A stretch of DNA of 64,000 bases. Source: Neodontobutis hainanensis. Its lineage: Eukaryota; Chordata; Actinopteri; Gobiiformes; Odontobutidae. A model generated the notes under the pieces. It saw only the letters and a program-made list of their open reading frames with translations. It was not told the DNA's origin and did not search any database. Position numbers and translations under genes: made by a program. The number at the start of each line of letters is the position of its first letter. The first letter of the stretch is position 1. Where the stretch lies: the NCBI GenBank assembly GCA_024349245.1, contig JALDNG010000745.1, forward strand, positions 26,113 through 90,112, in the 5' to 3' direction. This document shows, piece by piece, positions 46,548 to 58,068 of the stretch.

Positions 46548-46868
46548 ATGTGCTTTCTCTCAAAGATGTTTCAAAGAATTGGCAAAAAGAGGAAATTATT
46601 TGCTGCCAATTACAAGGACAATGTTTTTGCAAGAAAATTATTTTACCTCCAGCCAAGAAAAATAGAACCATCTGGACCAACTCCTTCTTCTGTCTTCGTG
46701 GAAGTGCCATCCACAACAGTGTGCATCAATGAGCAAGGCTGTCTATTCAACCTACAGGATGTTAAAGAAGGCCTGATGCCAGAGCAACGTGACCCGTTGG
46801 AAACAGAGAGGTGCTCTTCCTGTTTGCAGCATCTTGAAAAGCTTGACATTTGGTTTTCCAGCCTTTAG
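46548..46868 (+). other. Protein-like open frame of unknown origin
   Basis: A 106-codon frame follows the retrotransposon by about 75 bp. Its composition is protein-like (KKRKLFAANYKDNVFARKLF, then SSVFVEVPSTTVCINEQGCL, NLQDVKEGLMPEQRDPLETE, CSSCLQHLEKLDIWFSSL). I do not recognise the family. No intron boundaries or promoter were seen. It could be an old gene or transposon fragment, or chance. Confidence 0.25.
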
Positions 46869-48352
46869 TTACAGCACCAAATGAATATTCTACCAGGCCT
46901 TTCATATTTAAATTTTTCAAAAGGCTGACATTTAGATTCCTAACGTGAATCTCATTGGGGCTATGTTTGCTGTCATTTTCAATATTATAGCTAATCTTGA
47001 GGCAAATTTTGGTGTTGGATTTAGACTTGATATAAAAGACAGAGCTACACATGTGAAAGCATGCCAAACAATTTAACTAGTAGCATGCCGCTCTTGAGCA
47101 AGCATGCATGGAGTCAGTGTAAAACAGCCCTACAACACCAAAAACACGACTAAACAATGAATGGGAGTTTATTGGACTATATATAAGAATGGACCAACAG
47201 ACAGTCACAAGAGAACCTTTTTACAGCATGATATTTGGAGTTTTGTTAGGTTATTCTTTGTGTATTAATTCAGGGCTGGACAAAGAATGCACATGATGGT
47301 TGCATCTGCTAAAACAACAACAAGCTAATGGACTAAACTGTAGCTAGTAATAATTTAGTCTGTTTAAAATACATTTGATCTTGAGTAACAGAATAAAACA
47401 TATAAGCCAAAAATAAAGAAAAAGTATTGCAAAAAAGTAATAATATAACAGGAGAAATTGGAATACTGAAAGTCAGGGAAAAAATCAATAAGCTATGAAA
47501 ACATCAAACATCATCAAAAATCTGTTACAGTTTAAAGAGAAAGAACCATTTGTTGAAGCAGGATTTGTGCACATTCTTTACTCCTAGACAGTAACGTTGT
47601 ATTTTATATAGGGTTAAATTACCTCTGAAACCAGGCCTTATGCAAGACATTAGTCAAACTGCAGGCAGGAGTTCTCTGTAGAGCTCACCATGACTTCAGC
47701 ACAAATACAATGCTGTTGATACTAATTAACCATGTGCCTAGCTTTTGGAAGATTCTCTGAAGCAACTGTTGGATGGCCAGTAGTTTTTTGTTTGATTGAG
47801 AATTGTTGACAATGAGATATGGCTTCAATTTGGAAAACTAGAGAAAGCCTCAATAACACGCCCTTGGACCAACATGATGGTGGTAATGTAATGCTTTTCT
47901 CCAAAGCCAATCTGCCTGGCAACTTTATCAAAGAAAACTTAATCACGGAAAAAGTGAAAAGGATTTGACTGTGAGATTTTGTCCTTCGGCATTGGTCGAC
48001 CTTCCACAGACGACAAGCAGAAACACTTGTAAGCAATTATATGAGAAGAACTGCTGATTGCTGTGATGGCACATTAGGGAGGTTGTTTAGAGCTCCAAGA
48101 AATGGAAAGTTTTTTTACCTGGTAAAAGTAACATCCTAAATGAGTTTTTTTTTTAGTTAGTTTTGGGTGGGTGGGGTTTGCTAATTACCTAAATCCCATT
48201 TTAAGTCAATATGTAATGAGTTACCCAAAATGTGTTGGCCCAGTCTTGGAACCTTGTGTGCTTGGTTTAAATTAAGGTGTAGTCACAAAGAAACAATAAC
48301 AGAGGTATTCAATAGGACTTAGCATAATTCCTTCTATATCCATAGTTTTAAG
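46869..48352. other. Unannotated DNA
   Basis: No gene recognised. 47730-48060 contains LDQHDGGNVMLFSKANLPG, faintly reminiscent of a Tc1 transposase block, but too weak to call. Confidence 0.35.
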
Positions 48353-48544
48353 TCACTGCTTCTCAAGGTCTGGGTCAAATCTAAGCAGAAAAGCCAAGAC
48401 CTTCCTCTCTCTGGAGATTTCATCCAGCTCATTGGGAAAGACCAAAGCCAGCAGAAAAACATAGTTCATTCGGCATGTCCTGGGTCTGCCCTGGGGCCTC
48501 CAACCAGTGGGGCTTTTTTTCTTACCTCCAAGTAGTAAACACAT
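48353..48544 (-). pseudogene. RTE-clade (Rex3-like) LINE, C-terminal scrap
   Basis: The minus strand reads WRPQGRPRTCRMNYVF, FPNELDEISRERKVLAFLLR and DPDLEKQ then stop. This aligns by eye with the tail at 40683-40926 (GRPRTxWxDYxxxLA ... PxELEEVxxEREVWxxLLR). It is more diverged and therefore older. Confidence 0.6.
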
Positions 48545-51500
48545 ATCTATGACTGGTGATTATTAGAGTGCTGTTCACTTGCCTGACCCAGGAAGTGGGT
48601 CTGGATTGTGCAAAGCATTAGTAAATATGGTCCTGAGTTACTTGCGAGTGAGAGTAGAGGAAAGTTTAACAAAATATCTTTTACAAGTTACATTAAATCC
48701 TCTGCTGTAATCCCTGCTGCAGTGTTAATCTGAATCGTCACACATCTTTACACCTGGGCTTTAGCGCATTGGCTTAAGCCTGGACCAGCTTCTGATAAAG
48801 CACAGAGATGATGAACAGCCATACCGGCCTAATTCTCTATGAATCCTTAATAACAGCCTGGTCCAGGCAAGTCCAGCGAGACTCAGGATAATGATACAAA
48901 TGGGCTGATATGTGAAATTGAGACTAAAAGCACATGGTTAATCTGCAAACAAATACTAATATATCATCTTGTACAATTATAAGTTTGCTGGATTTGCTAC
49001 AACTTGAACGCTAAAAGATACTCAAAAATCAAGTTTTCTTATTTGTTCTTGCCACATAAACAACACAGTCCAAGTCCCTAAGGCACTAGAGTTACACTGA
49101 AAAGACCAACAGAATTAAGGTTCAATCAAACAGCGGTTTAGCAAGTTCAGATTTGAAGATGACACTTGAAATGGCCACACCTTTGAAAAGACAGTGTGAT
49201 AAATGGTGTTTATGCCAGTACCCATCACCTCTGTGCAGATAAAAAGATTGTGTGCGTCTTCCCTGCTGTCTCCCACTTTCTCCGCTCCTTTGCTCGCTTT
49301 GATGTCTATCTTTTTCTGCAGAGAGGCGGTTACAGCTGTACAAGTCCAGACAGGACGTTAGCCCCTACAGCAAAGAGATGAGAGCACAGAGAAAAGCCAG
49401 GACGGAGCACAGACATGACAGGGAAAAGAGGGAGAGGAAAACACAGCCCCCATTTGCAATTCAGTGTGTGTCTTATCTATGAGAAGTCTTTGCAACATCG
49501 CAGCGCGGGGCCTGACCGAGCCGTGTCATCGTTCCCAATTTGGCAACGTTTTAGGTGCTGCAGCTTCCTGAAGGAACTGAAGGTAAGTAGGTAAAGTATG
49601 CAGAGCCCACACTGGAGGATAATTGGACTAATTCTTATCCAAACGACTAAAGGGAGGTCCCATTTGAAGCTCTTCTTTCTGCTCAAATGATTGCACTGAT
49701 ATAATCAGTGTTAAAAAGTTGAGTCAGAGTTTGCCCATTATGGAGTTCCAGTGAGTCACAAAGAGATTATGAATTCAGCTGACGTTGGCTGTCTTCATTG
49801 TACGAGCTTTACAAGGATTACTTCAGTGAATATACATTGATCGAAATTTAATTGACTTAAATTACTTAATAATTATGTTGCTGAGTTGTATAACAAAAGG
49901 TGTAGCTCATTATTCATAAGCGATCACAAAGCTTACACAGAGGTCAATGTGGCTAGAAGACTGAAAACAGTAAGCACAAGCATTTTTCTATGAATGTAGT
50001 CCCTTCAGAAGTAAAAGAGTTAGTATTCTACTGTGGATTCAAGCTCTGTTGTTGTCTGCAGTGCTTTTACCATTAGCAGATGCAGAAAGAATCCTACGCT
50101 AAGCAATGACCTTCTGATATTTGTGTATAGCCTTCAATCAATAGTTTTGTGTTACTTGACTAACATTTATTTGAGTAATGTCCATTCTGTTGATGTTCAT
50201 TTTACTTTGCTGCACAAAACATTTCCAGGTCTTAGATGTGTTTGTTGCTGTTCTGCACCAGATTTACATAGTTCTAATTTCCAGTGACTTTTACCTTGCA
50301 GCCTTTAGCTACTGTAGTCTAAGTGCTTGCATAGAAAACAGCTTTTGCTTTTTGCCAAATACATTGTATGTCTAACCTCTATTTATGTTCAAAGTGTCAT
50401 CCAACTCCAAAAATTGTCTTCAATTGTCAATTGTCTTCAATACATTGACAGATATACAGTTTTTAATAATGTACTGATGATTTTCTTTTCTGTATATGAA
50501 ACAATAAAAACCTAAGGGAAAACTGTGATGTAAAGTAACAACACAACACATTGTCATTTAGTGTATCATAAGAAAAACATTACACTGTGAAAAATATTGT
50601 GTTGAGTTAGCCCTAATGAATAGTGCTTTATATAAAACCTCGTGTTCTGACACCAAAAGAAAAAAAAAAAAAAAAAAACGAATGCCAAATAAATAAATAA
50701 CCTAGACAGAAAACAAAGCAATATAATTACGAACATAATGCAGTCATGTTGAGCATATTTTCTCTTCCTGTGTGTAATATGAGACATAATAAAACCCAAG
50801 GGCAAAACTATGTCAAAGTCAATATTCCCTGTTATTTAAAACTTGTTCATTTGTTGTCTGTTGATCATTCCCCTGTTCAATGAGCCACTACTGGGACTAG
50901 AGGCTGTTCAAGGTCTTTATTATTTACACTTTGATACAAGGCAGCAGCGTGGTCTGTGATTTTGGATAAAAATATCAGTGGAATCAGAAAAACAAAGCAG
51001 TAATATTAATAAGATTTCAACCGAACCGCCACGCAGTGAAGTGGAGGCTTCAAAGTCTGGTGCTAAAATAGAAGCAGAACAAAGAGCTTTTTTAAACAAA
51101 TGCGTGTCCTTTTATATAGAACAAAGTTAAATAACAAAAAGCTAACATTTAAGGCAAAAACGTGTTTTTATCGACAAAGAAAGGAAAGGTTGCTCTGGCT
51201 GTGTTCTATGTAAACCATATTTGAATTTCAGAGGCGACTGGTTGCACAAAACTTTCAGTGTGAGTAAAAAAGATGCAAATCAGTTGCACTAATCGTAGTG
51301 TGCCGTTTGTGAAAATGCAAAGTGGATGCTCAAAAGAGGATGACGCGCACAAACCTTCACGTTTAGGATCTAATTGTTTTGCCTCCTGCCGACGCTGAGT
51401 CCTCTGCTCGTCTCACAGTTGTTGTTTTGTTTTTATCTAATGGTGTCTTCCACAATATATTCATTCACTCTGCTTCAGAACTCATCTTTAGAGAAGCTTT

Positions 51501-53878
51501 TGAATAATTCTCATTTGAGTTCACACTGTTCTTCTAAACTGCTCAACTTTTTATAGTATCATACTTTAAGGCAAATATCCTTAACATTAAAATAAGAATG
51601 TAATCCTAAATTCTTAAAATAATTGAGAATTTCATAGAATTATATTTAACATATCTGACATGTCTGATAGTGACAGACATTCACTCTAAAATGTCCCCTT
51701 TGAACTGCACTCATGAAATCTAGCTGTCTATTTGGCAAAGCTTTTTAAAAAAAAACATTACATTACAATGTTTAAGGCAAACTGGTTAAAAGTTAGACAC
51801 AGCAATGGAACAACCATGCAAAGAAAAGATATTTCACATACAGTAGACCACGATGTTAAACCAGATCCCCAGTGTACACCTGACCTAAAACTTCCAAAAT
51901 GTCCACCTTTTGTTTTGTTTTATGTACTCTTCTAAAAAGGTGAAATCAACTTAAAATGTTCTCACATCACCACTGTTCTGCCTTCAGGGCCACTGGAGGG
52001 CCCCTGCTCTGTGAGCCACAAAACACTGAAATAAACCTGGAAGTTAACAGGTTTATTTGCATCAAATGAGCAACTCTCATTGAAAATGTGGCCATGATTA
52101 ACTTGGATCCAGGTCTGACAAAACAAAACAAAACAAAACACACAAACACACAAGCCTAACAGAGCGTAGTGTAACAAGATATAGCGTAACAAACATAGTG
52201 TAACACAATGTAACAAAACAATGTAAAATAATCCAACTTAATATAATAAATTTAAATGTAACACTATGTAACGCAAAAATTATAAATAGTCACATGCAAC
52301 ATGATTCAGTGGAATTTTACAAAAGTTACTGTACAAAAAGTCTCTCAACCTTGTATTTCTGAAGTCAGTATAATGGAGGTATTACCACTACTTTAATTAA
52401 CTACATAATGTACTTTATACAAAGCCATATGAATTCAGGAGAAATTACAGCCACAAGGAGAAGGCTGACTGTCAGTAGAAAATCTTTAATTATTTTTTTC
52501 TTCCCCGTCCTGAGTCTATTTCTCAGGATTATGTGTTCAGAGGTCTGCGTTTGTGTGACCGGTGAAAGCTAGCTGATCTGTTGACCCTCCACATCACACT
52601 TTCAGACCCCAGCCCCACAGGTGGCTCTTTTATCCCACACTCAGTGAATGTGAGGGGCTGTGGGGCCTCATTTTTCTGGCTATTTTCACTGCACAGTGAG
52701 CCCCAAACCTGGCCCTTTCACCTCCAATGACCTCTGTGACCCCTACGTTCAAACCCTCAGGGGGCAAAGAAAGGAAGAGGACACGACAAAGCAGCTTCTA
52801 GAGAATGTTACTTTAGAAAAATGGGAAAAAAACACTTCACAGTCTCAGCAGGACTCACATGAAATCAATTGTGTTTACTCACAAGAACCTTGGTTCAGAT
52901 CAGGCTGTTGTAAGGCGCTGTAGGTAATAAATAAGATTTACTGATTGATTCTCATCCATTTAAATCCTTGACAATGAACTCTAGATGACATCTTCAGGTC
53001 TTGTTTTTTCACAGATTATTCCTGCTTGTAATTAATGTTGAACAATTTCACTCAAAAAAAAGCGACAAAAATCGCATACTGTTTTTTTAAGCTGGGTTTA
53101 GCTACTATACGATGGTTCACCTTAAACTGGTGTAAAAATGGCTGGATCAAGAAACAGCGGCAAGTTATGAGTCAGTGGAACCAAAAACAAATTTGTATTT
53201 CATGGATACAGCAGGATTGGCTCTGGGTTCCATTTGTACAAAACACATCCAAATAATTACACAATTTCCAGCCGCTGCAGGTGAAATTCTTCTTCTTACT
53301 TTCTAAATATATGATTGTTTCCTCAAAAATTCATTCTCTTATATTTTATAGGAAAAGAATAATGTGGTATAATTAGAAAAAGCACAGAACTGTAGCCGAC
53401 TGGCAGCTACTACTGAGATAAGAGGCTGCTGAGGTAAAAAAAAAAAAAAAGAAATTGAAGGAATATACAAAAGAGATGGTTGAAGCTGGAGACGGAGTGG
53501 CGCGTTACCATGGTGACTGAGTTGCCTTGGCCATATTTCTGTGTTTGCTGTGCATTTACATATTTTTTTAATTCTGGGAGCAGTTAAGTTTGTTTTTTTG
53601 TTTCAAGACCAAAATGGGGGTATCTTTGTTTCAGAGTATATTTAATTTCCTCTGTGTTTATGTGTTTGGGGTCTCGGAGAAATAATATGTTTATGCTTGG
53701 CTGCTAGGCTTTGACTACTGTCCAGTTCCCCTCCCCCAGCGCTGATACTGGCCATGCACAGTTGCATGGGAACATTAATCCTTACATATTTCTTTGGACA
53801 ATTGAGCTGGCCTTCATTCCTTTACTACATTCAATAATTACATATTGGCTTTAGAGTTATGTTTTGAATTAAAAGGGA
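48545..53878. other. Unannotated intergenic DNA
   Basis: About 5.3 kb without a supported gene. A-rich runs are near 50660-50679 and 53437-53450. A degenerate stretch of AAAACAAAAC and GTAACA words covers 52110-52270. 48720-48900 is non-repetitive and moderately GC, and could be conserved non-coding. Confidence 0.4.
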
Positions 53879-53968
53879 TTATTGTGTCCAAATGGACACA
53901 ATAACAGTATGAACCAGGGAGAGCGGTTAAAGGACGACCACTCTACCACTAAGCCACTGCGCCCCCCC
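53879..53968 (-). repeat. tRNA-derived SINE head with terminal fold-back
   Basis: The minus strand reads GCGCAGTGGCTTAGTGGTAG (A box, from about 53966), AGTGGTCGTCC, and a body start GTTCATACTGTTATTGTGTC. At that point, where the full SINE continues with TTGGGCAAGACAC, the sequence turns back on itself. TTATTGTGTCCA (53879-53890) and TGGACACAATAA (53893-53904) form a perfect 12-bp inverted repeat with a 2-base loop. The B box is degraded. This is a truncated copy. Confidence 0.65.
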
Positions 53969-55455
53969 GCATGGGTCTGTTATCTCTTTGTTCAAATCTC
54001 CTTATACAGTACAATATTTTGAATTCATCTAAATGTTTTATAACAATGTGTTGCTGATTCAAATCATTGTGTACATTCTGATTTTGTTCATTTTGTTCCT
54101 AGTACATTGAACCGACTTACTCATCTGATGGTCAAAAGAATAAATGTGACTTGGCAGGGCGCCACAATAACTGCAAAAAAGGATAATGTTTAACTTGTGC
54201 CCTAAAATAATACAGTCACTAAAGAAATGAAAAAGCCTAGTCTCAGTGTCCACACACAGATATTCAGACAGAAGCATATGTGTATGTGTGTGCGTTTGTT
54301 TGTGTGCCTGTGTGAGTGAGTGGGCGCTGTGCCAATCAGACGCTGGCGCCTCTTTCGCTGCCAGGCTTTGCCCAGGTCAGTCGTATCCCACAGACCCCGA
54401 ACGCACCATTCCCACCTCCAACGCCAGCCGCGGGCCACACACAAACGCACACATGCTGCATAATTATCTCGGCATCTCGGCAAAGGGTCAGACTGTGGAA
54501 AGAGACAAGAAAATATAAGCACAGAAGCCCGCCGTCCCCCCCGCTCAGGTCAGAACACATATAACATGCACACAGACTCGGCCACTTGTTTGATTCATGT
54601 GATAACAAGCAGCCTGTTCACAGAATATGGTCCCAGGGTGGAAGCGGAGGCTTATGGGTAATTGGCATTCCATCTGTGAGATCTATTAACACTCATCTGA
54701 ATACAGTCCGTTTACTGACACTGGAAAAAGCCATGCATTTGGATCTTTAGCCCCTATTTTCATCTCCATTACAACTGAACACCAGTCATTCATGGAATCA
54801 AGTCTGGAGTACTTTGATTATTTACTGAACAAAATAATTGGCCTATTATTGTTTTTGCAAGTTCCACAATATCCAGTTATTGCCACCATAAGTTCTATTA
54901 GTTACTGTTTCTAAAATAAAAAAATAAAAAAAGAATCCTGAAAGCATTTATTTTCAAAACTTTAATCTGACACATTTTTTAAGTCATCATTTGACCATAT
55001 TTCCACTGAGTTTGTTCAAAGACAACAGTGTGTCCCAACAAGGCTACTGTAGGCTGTAGAAAAGAGGGGTATGATAAAGTAGTGGGTTTCTAAAATTGCA
55101 GAGGTTGGATAAGGTAATGGAGCAGGAAGAGATTACCATGGTCACAAATTTACTTACAGCACCGTACTGTTAGCACTCATCTAAATACAATTCATTAACA
55201 AAGAATTGAGAAACTCGTGTGTGATCAGACACACATTTAGTGGGTCCTTTCTAGCATTTTCTTTATTTGGACACAATATATCTATTTATCTATGTTCCAT
55301 CTAGAATCTATGTTAGAAAAAAACGATGGCATCATTGTTAGTGGTGGAGTTGATGGAGATACTAAATACACATTCAGACCTATGCAAATAAACCACAAGT
55401 CATTCTGATTAATGTAGACGTGCATGTTGTGACTGATGTATTATTCTAAAGAAAC
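53969..55455. other. Unannotated DNA with a GC-richer block
   Basis: 54300-54560 is GC-richer, with open frames on both strands (up to 106 codons) but no recognisable protein. It could be a conserved regulatory element. Nothing else is identifiable. Confidence 0.4.
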
Positions 55456-55620
55456 TAGAGAAGCCCTCTCTCTGGTTGAGAGGTTAGTACCCCTGGTGTG
55501 TGTGTGGGAGACTGGGGGCTTGAAACCCCTGCAGAGCAACTCCAGCCATAGTCTATCTGTGCTGGTCCCAAGCCCGGGTAAATAGAGAGGGTTGCATCAG
55601 GAAGGACATCCAACTTCAAA
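55456..55620 (+). repeat. tRNA-derived SINE, second family, copy 2
   Basis: A tRNA-like head (CTGGTTGAGAGGTTAGTACC ... GGGCTTGAAACCCC) is followed by a body with GGTCCCAAGCCCGGGTAAAT and AGAGAGGGTTGCATCAGGAA. The body matches 24340-24400. Confidence 0.65.
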
Positions 55621-56665
55621 ACATTGTCTAGCTACTACTTCGCTGTGACTTAAATTAGCAAATACTAGTACAATCATTGCTTACGCAGCTGCAGAACACT
55701 CAGGAAACATACATAACAGACACAAGCCCAGGTCATTGTAACAAACTGTAACATAAGAATATTGAATATGTAATATGAGAACTTACCATCTTAAGAATTA
55801 CCCATTGGCAACCCATTTTCTCATCATTGTTGATTATACTCATATTTTCTAAAACAAACTTGAAAGGTGCAATTTTGATGTTGCATAAAGCTACTGAGCT
55901 GTCAATCATTCAGAACTACATCTGGACTAACAAGGTCTAAATAAGGGCTACGTGTAGAAATAAGACAACAAAAAATTACAAAAAAAAAAGTTAACTTCGG
56001 ATAAACTTAGGACTATAACCAGAACTAAACTAGCTCTATAATAAGTGTAATTAAGACAGAACCATGACTAAACCTGGTAGGACTGAACCAATAGAAGTCA
56101 ACAGTAAACATGCTTCAAAAGAACTGTGCTAAGTTCCCATATCAAACTGCAACATATCAAACTGTGTAACATTCTCCATTAAAAGTTGACAGAAAGAGTG
56201 CCAAATTCTGATGTGTATCTCCAGTGTATATTCATCTCCATTCTGATGTTATCTGCCGGAACGTGTAAATACACGTAACGTGTGTCCCTGGTGACAGCAA
56301 ACATCTGTCTTTGCAATACAGCACTTCTTGTAATCAAACAAAAGCACTGGAGGCCAAAGCAATGGAGCATATATGGTTTGTGTTACATTCTCCTGACAAT
56401 TACCAGCTCTTATCACACGTGAAAGTTGGATCAGGGAATTTCTATGTAAATCTGTCTCTAAGTATTGGTTTCATATCATTTTGCAATTTAACGCTTTGCC
56501 TCATTGAAACACGTGTTGTTCTGTGTTTCCAAAACCAAACCCCTGAAAACCAACCAGTCAAATGCAGTTTTTCCTCAAATATTATATTTGTCAAAGTTCC
56601 TGATAAGATTTAAGTTTTGATAACAAATTGTATTGTCTTTTCCCATTTTTTTATTGTCTACAAAG
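55621..56665. other. Unannotated DNA
   Basis: No gene or repeat recognised. Confidence 0.4.
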
Positions 56666-56864
56666 GAGCTCACAGAAGGAGTTCTTGTGGGGTTCTGTCC
56701 TGCAGCTCACTCTGCTCTCTGTTTTTCAAAAGCCCTTTGCAGGGGATGGGCCATGTTGTTCGGTATTGCCCCATCCAGTGTTGTGTGTCTGTTGCTCCAC
56801 TGCTTCAACCAGAGTCTTCAACTGATACCTGATATGATGAAGAAGGCGTCAGGATGCAGGGTCG
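56666..56864 (+). other. Weak exon candidate
   Basis: A pyrimidine-rich tract ending TTATTGTCTACAAAG resembles a splice acceptor before 56666. The following 199 bases are open in a frame reading ELTEGVLVGFCPAAHSALCF, SKALCRGWAMLFGIAPSSVV and CLLLHCFNQSLQLIPDMMKK. A GTAAAT donor-like site begins at 56865. The middle is hydrophobic and could be a membrane segment. All three forward frames are nearly open here, so openness is weak evidence. No family recognised. Confidence 0.2.
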
Positions 56865-57845
56865 GTAAATGTTTGTCTGTACCTATTACCACATACTTGT
56901 TTTTCACTGAAATTGCCCTTTTTGAGATTTGAGTAACATTATATATTTTATGACTTTTGAGACTTAATTTCAAAATCTATAAATCATCAATCAGTTATCC
57001 CTCATAAACTCAGATCTCCAGGTAAATTCTTGAAACACAGGTTGATCCATGCCAGCGTTCTGGTTCAGCAGTTGACTGGCCTGGAGAAGGGGAATTTCCA
57101 CTGAAGAGCCCTGTGGCAAAAGCAGTGTGTGCGCCTGCATCGCCCTCATGTTACCATCACTGAACCACTTCTGCAACACGGAAATGTGGCAGAGAAGGTG
57201 CTCTTTGATGAGCAATACTACATTGTGTTAAACTACACTGAGATAAAAAGGAATTTATGTTTGAATGCTTTACAGCTCAATGTCTTGGATAGATATGATG
57301 AAGGTCAAGCATATATGAATATAAAACAGGACTGCTGTGGCGTTTGATAAACAAGGTCAGAATGCATTCACTTTTGTTGGCCGTTGACCGTTATACAATG
57401 TGCAAAGAGAAGGAAGAAACTCAGAGCTTTCAGGAGGTGAGCTAATACACCACCATAAAAAACAGATAATGCAGATAAATAATAACTTAATGTTTAAACA
57501 GGAGATAACATCAGTCCGACGCTGAACTTAGAAACTGAACCTTTTAGTAAAAGAAAAGCAACAACAGTAGCCATGCAGTTGTTGGAGGGTGAGTGGAGGT
57601 TGGTACAGGAACGGAAAAAAGTTAAATCAAGTACCTAATTTTCTTTTTGTCGTCTCTGATTCAGACATCACTAACCCTCAAAAGAGAAAGCTGAGGACCT
57701 TTAAAAACAGACCAATTTTCCCTCTGCAAAACACTAATTCATTACACCAATCTGAAGTTTGGAGCTTACGTCAACATTTAGCACTGACTTCAGCGTCAGA
57801 ACGGCAATCCGCCTCGTTAAACATTACATGATTGAAAAGCCAATA
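56865..57845. other. Unannotated DNA
   Basis: A 74-codon minus-strand frame at 56991-57215 is protein-like in composition but unrecognised. No other feature seen. Confidence 0.35.
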
Positions 57846-58068
57846 AGTGGCTCAGGTGGTAGAGTGGTTGTCCTACAACTGGAGCGTTGGCGGTTCGATT
57901 CCTGCTCTCGCCAGTTTATACTGTTGTTGTGAGCTTGGGCAAGACACTTCTCTCACTTTCCGTCCAGTGTCTGTGGCACTGGTGTGTGAATCTGCCTGTG
58001 AATGGAAGTTTGATGTAAAGTGCTCTGAGTGCCGAAAAGCACTCTATAAAATCTATGCCATTTACCAT
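57846..58068 (+). repeat. tRNA-derived SINE, nearly full length
   Basis: A box GTGGCTCAGGTGGTAGAGTG, B box GGCGGTTCGATTCCTG, body GAGCTTGGGCAAGACACTTC and GGCACTGGTGTGTGAATC, and 3' part GATGTAAAGTGCTCTGAGTG followed by CACTCTATAAAATCTATG and CCATTTACCAT. This is the same family as the SINE at 32335-32683, more diverged and with a shorter tail. No clear flanking duplication. Confidence 0.85.

Noticed and set aside
47722..48060. Possible Tc1 transposase scrap (DGGNVML)
   Set aside because: A single short similarity without the catalytic motifs or terminal repeats.
56991..57215. Minus-strand 74-codon frame with protein-like composition
   Set aside because: No family recognised, no splice signals, and length is within chance expectation.
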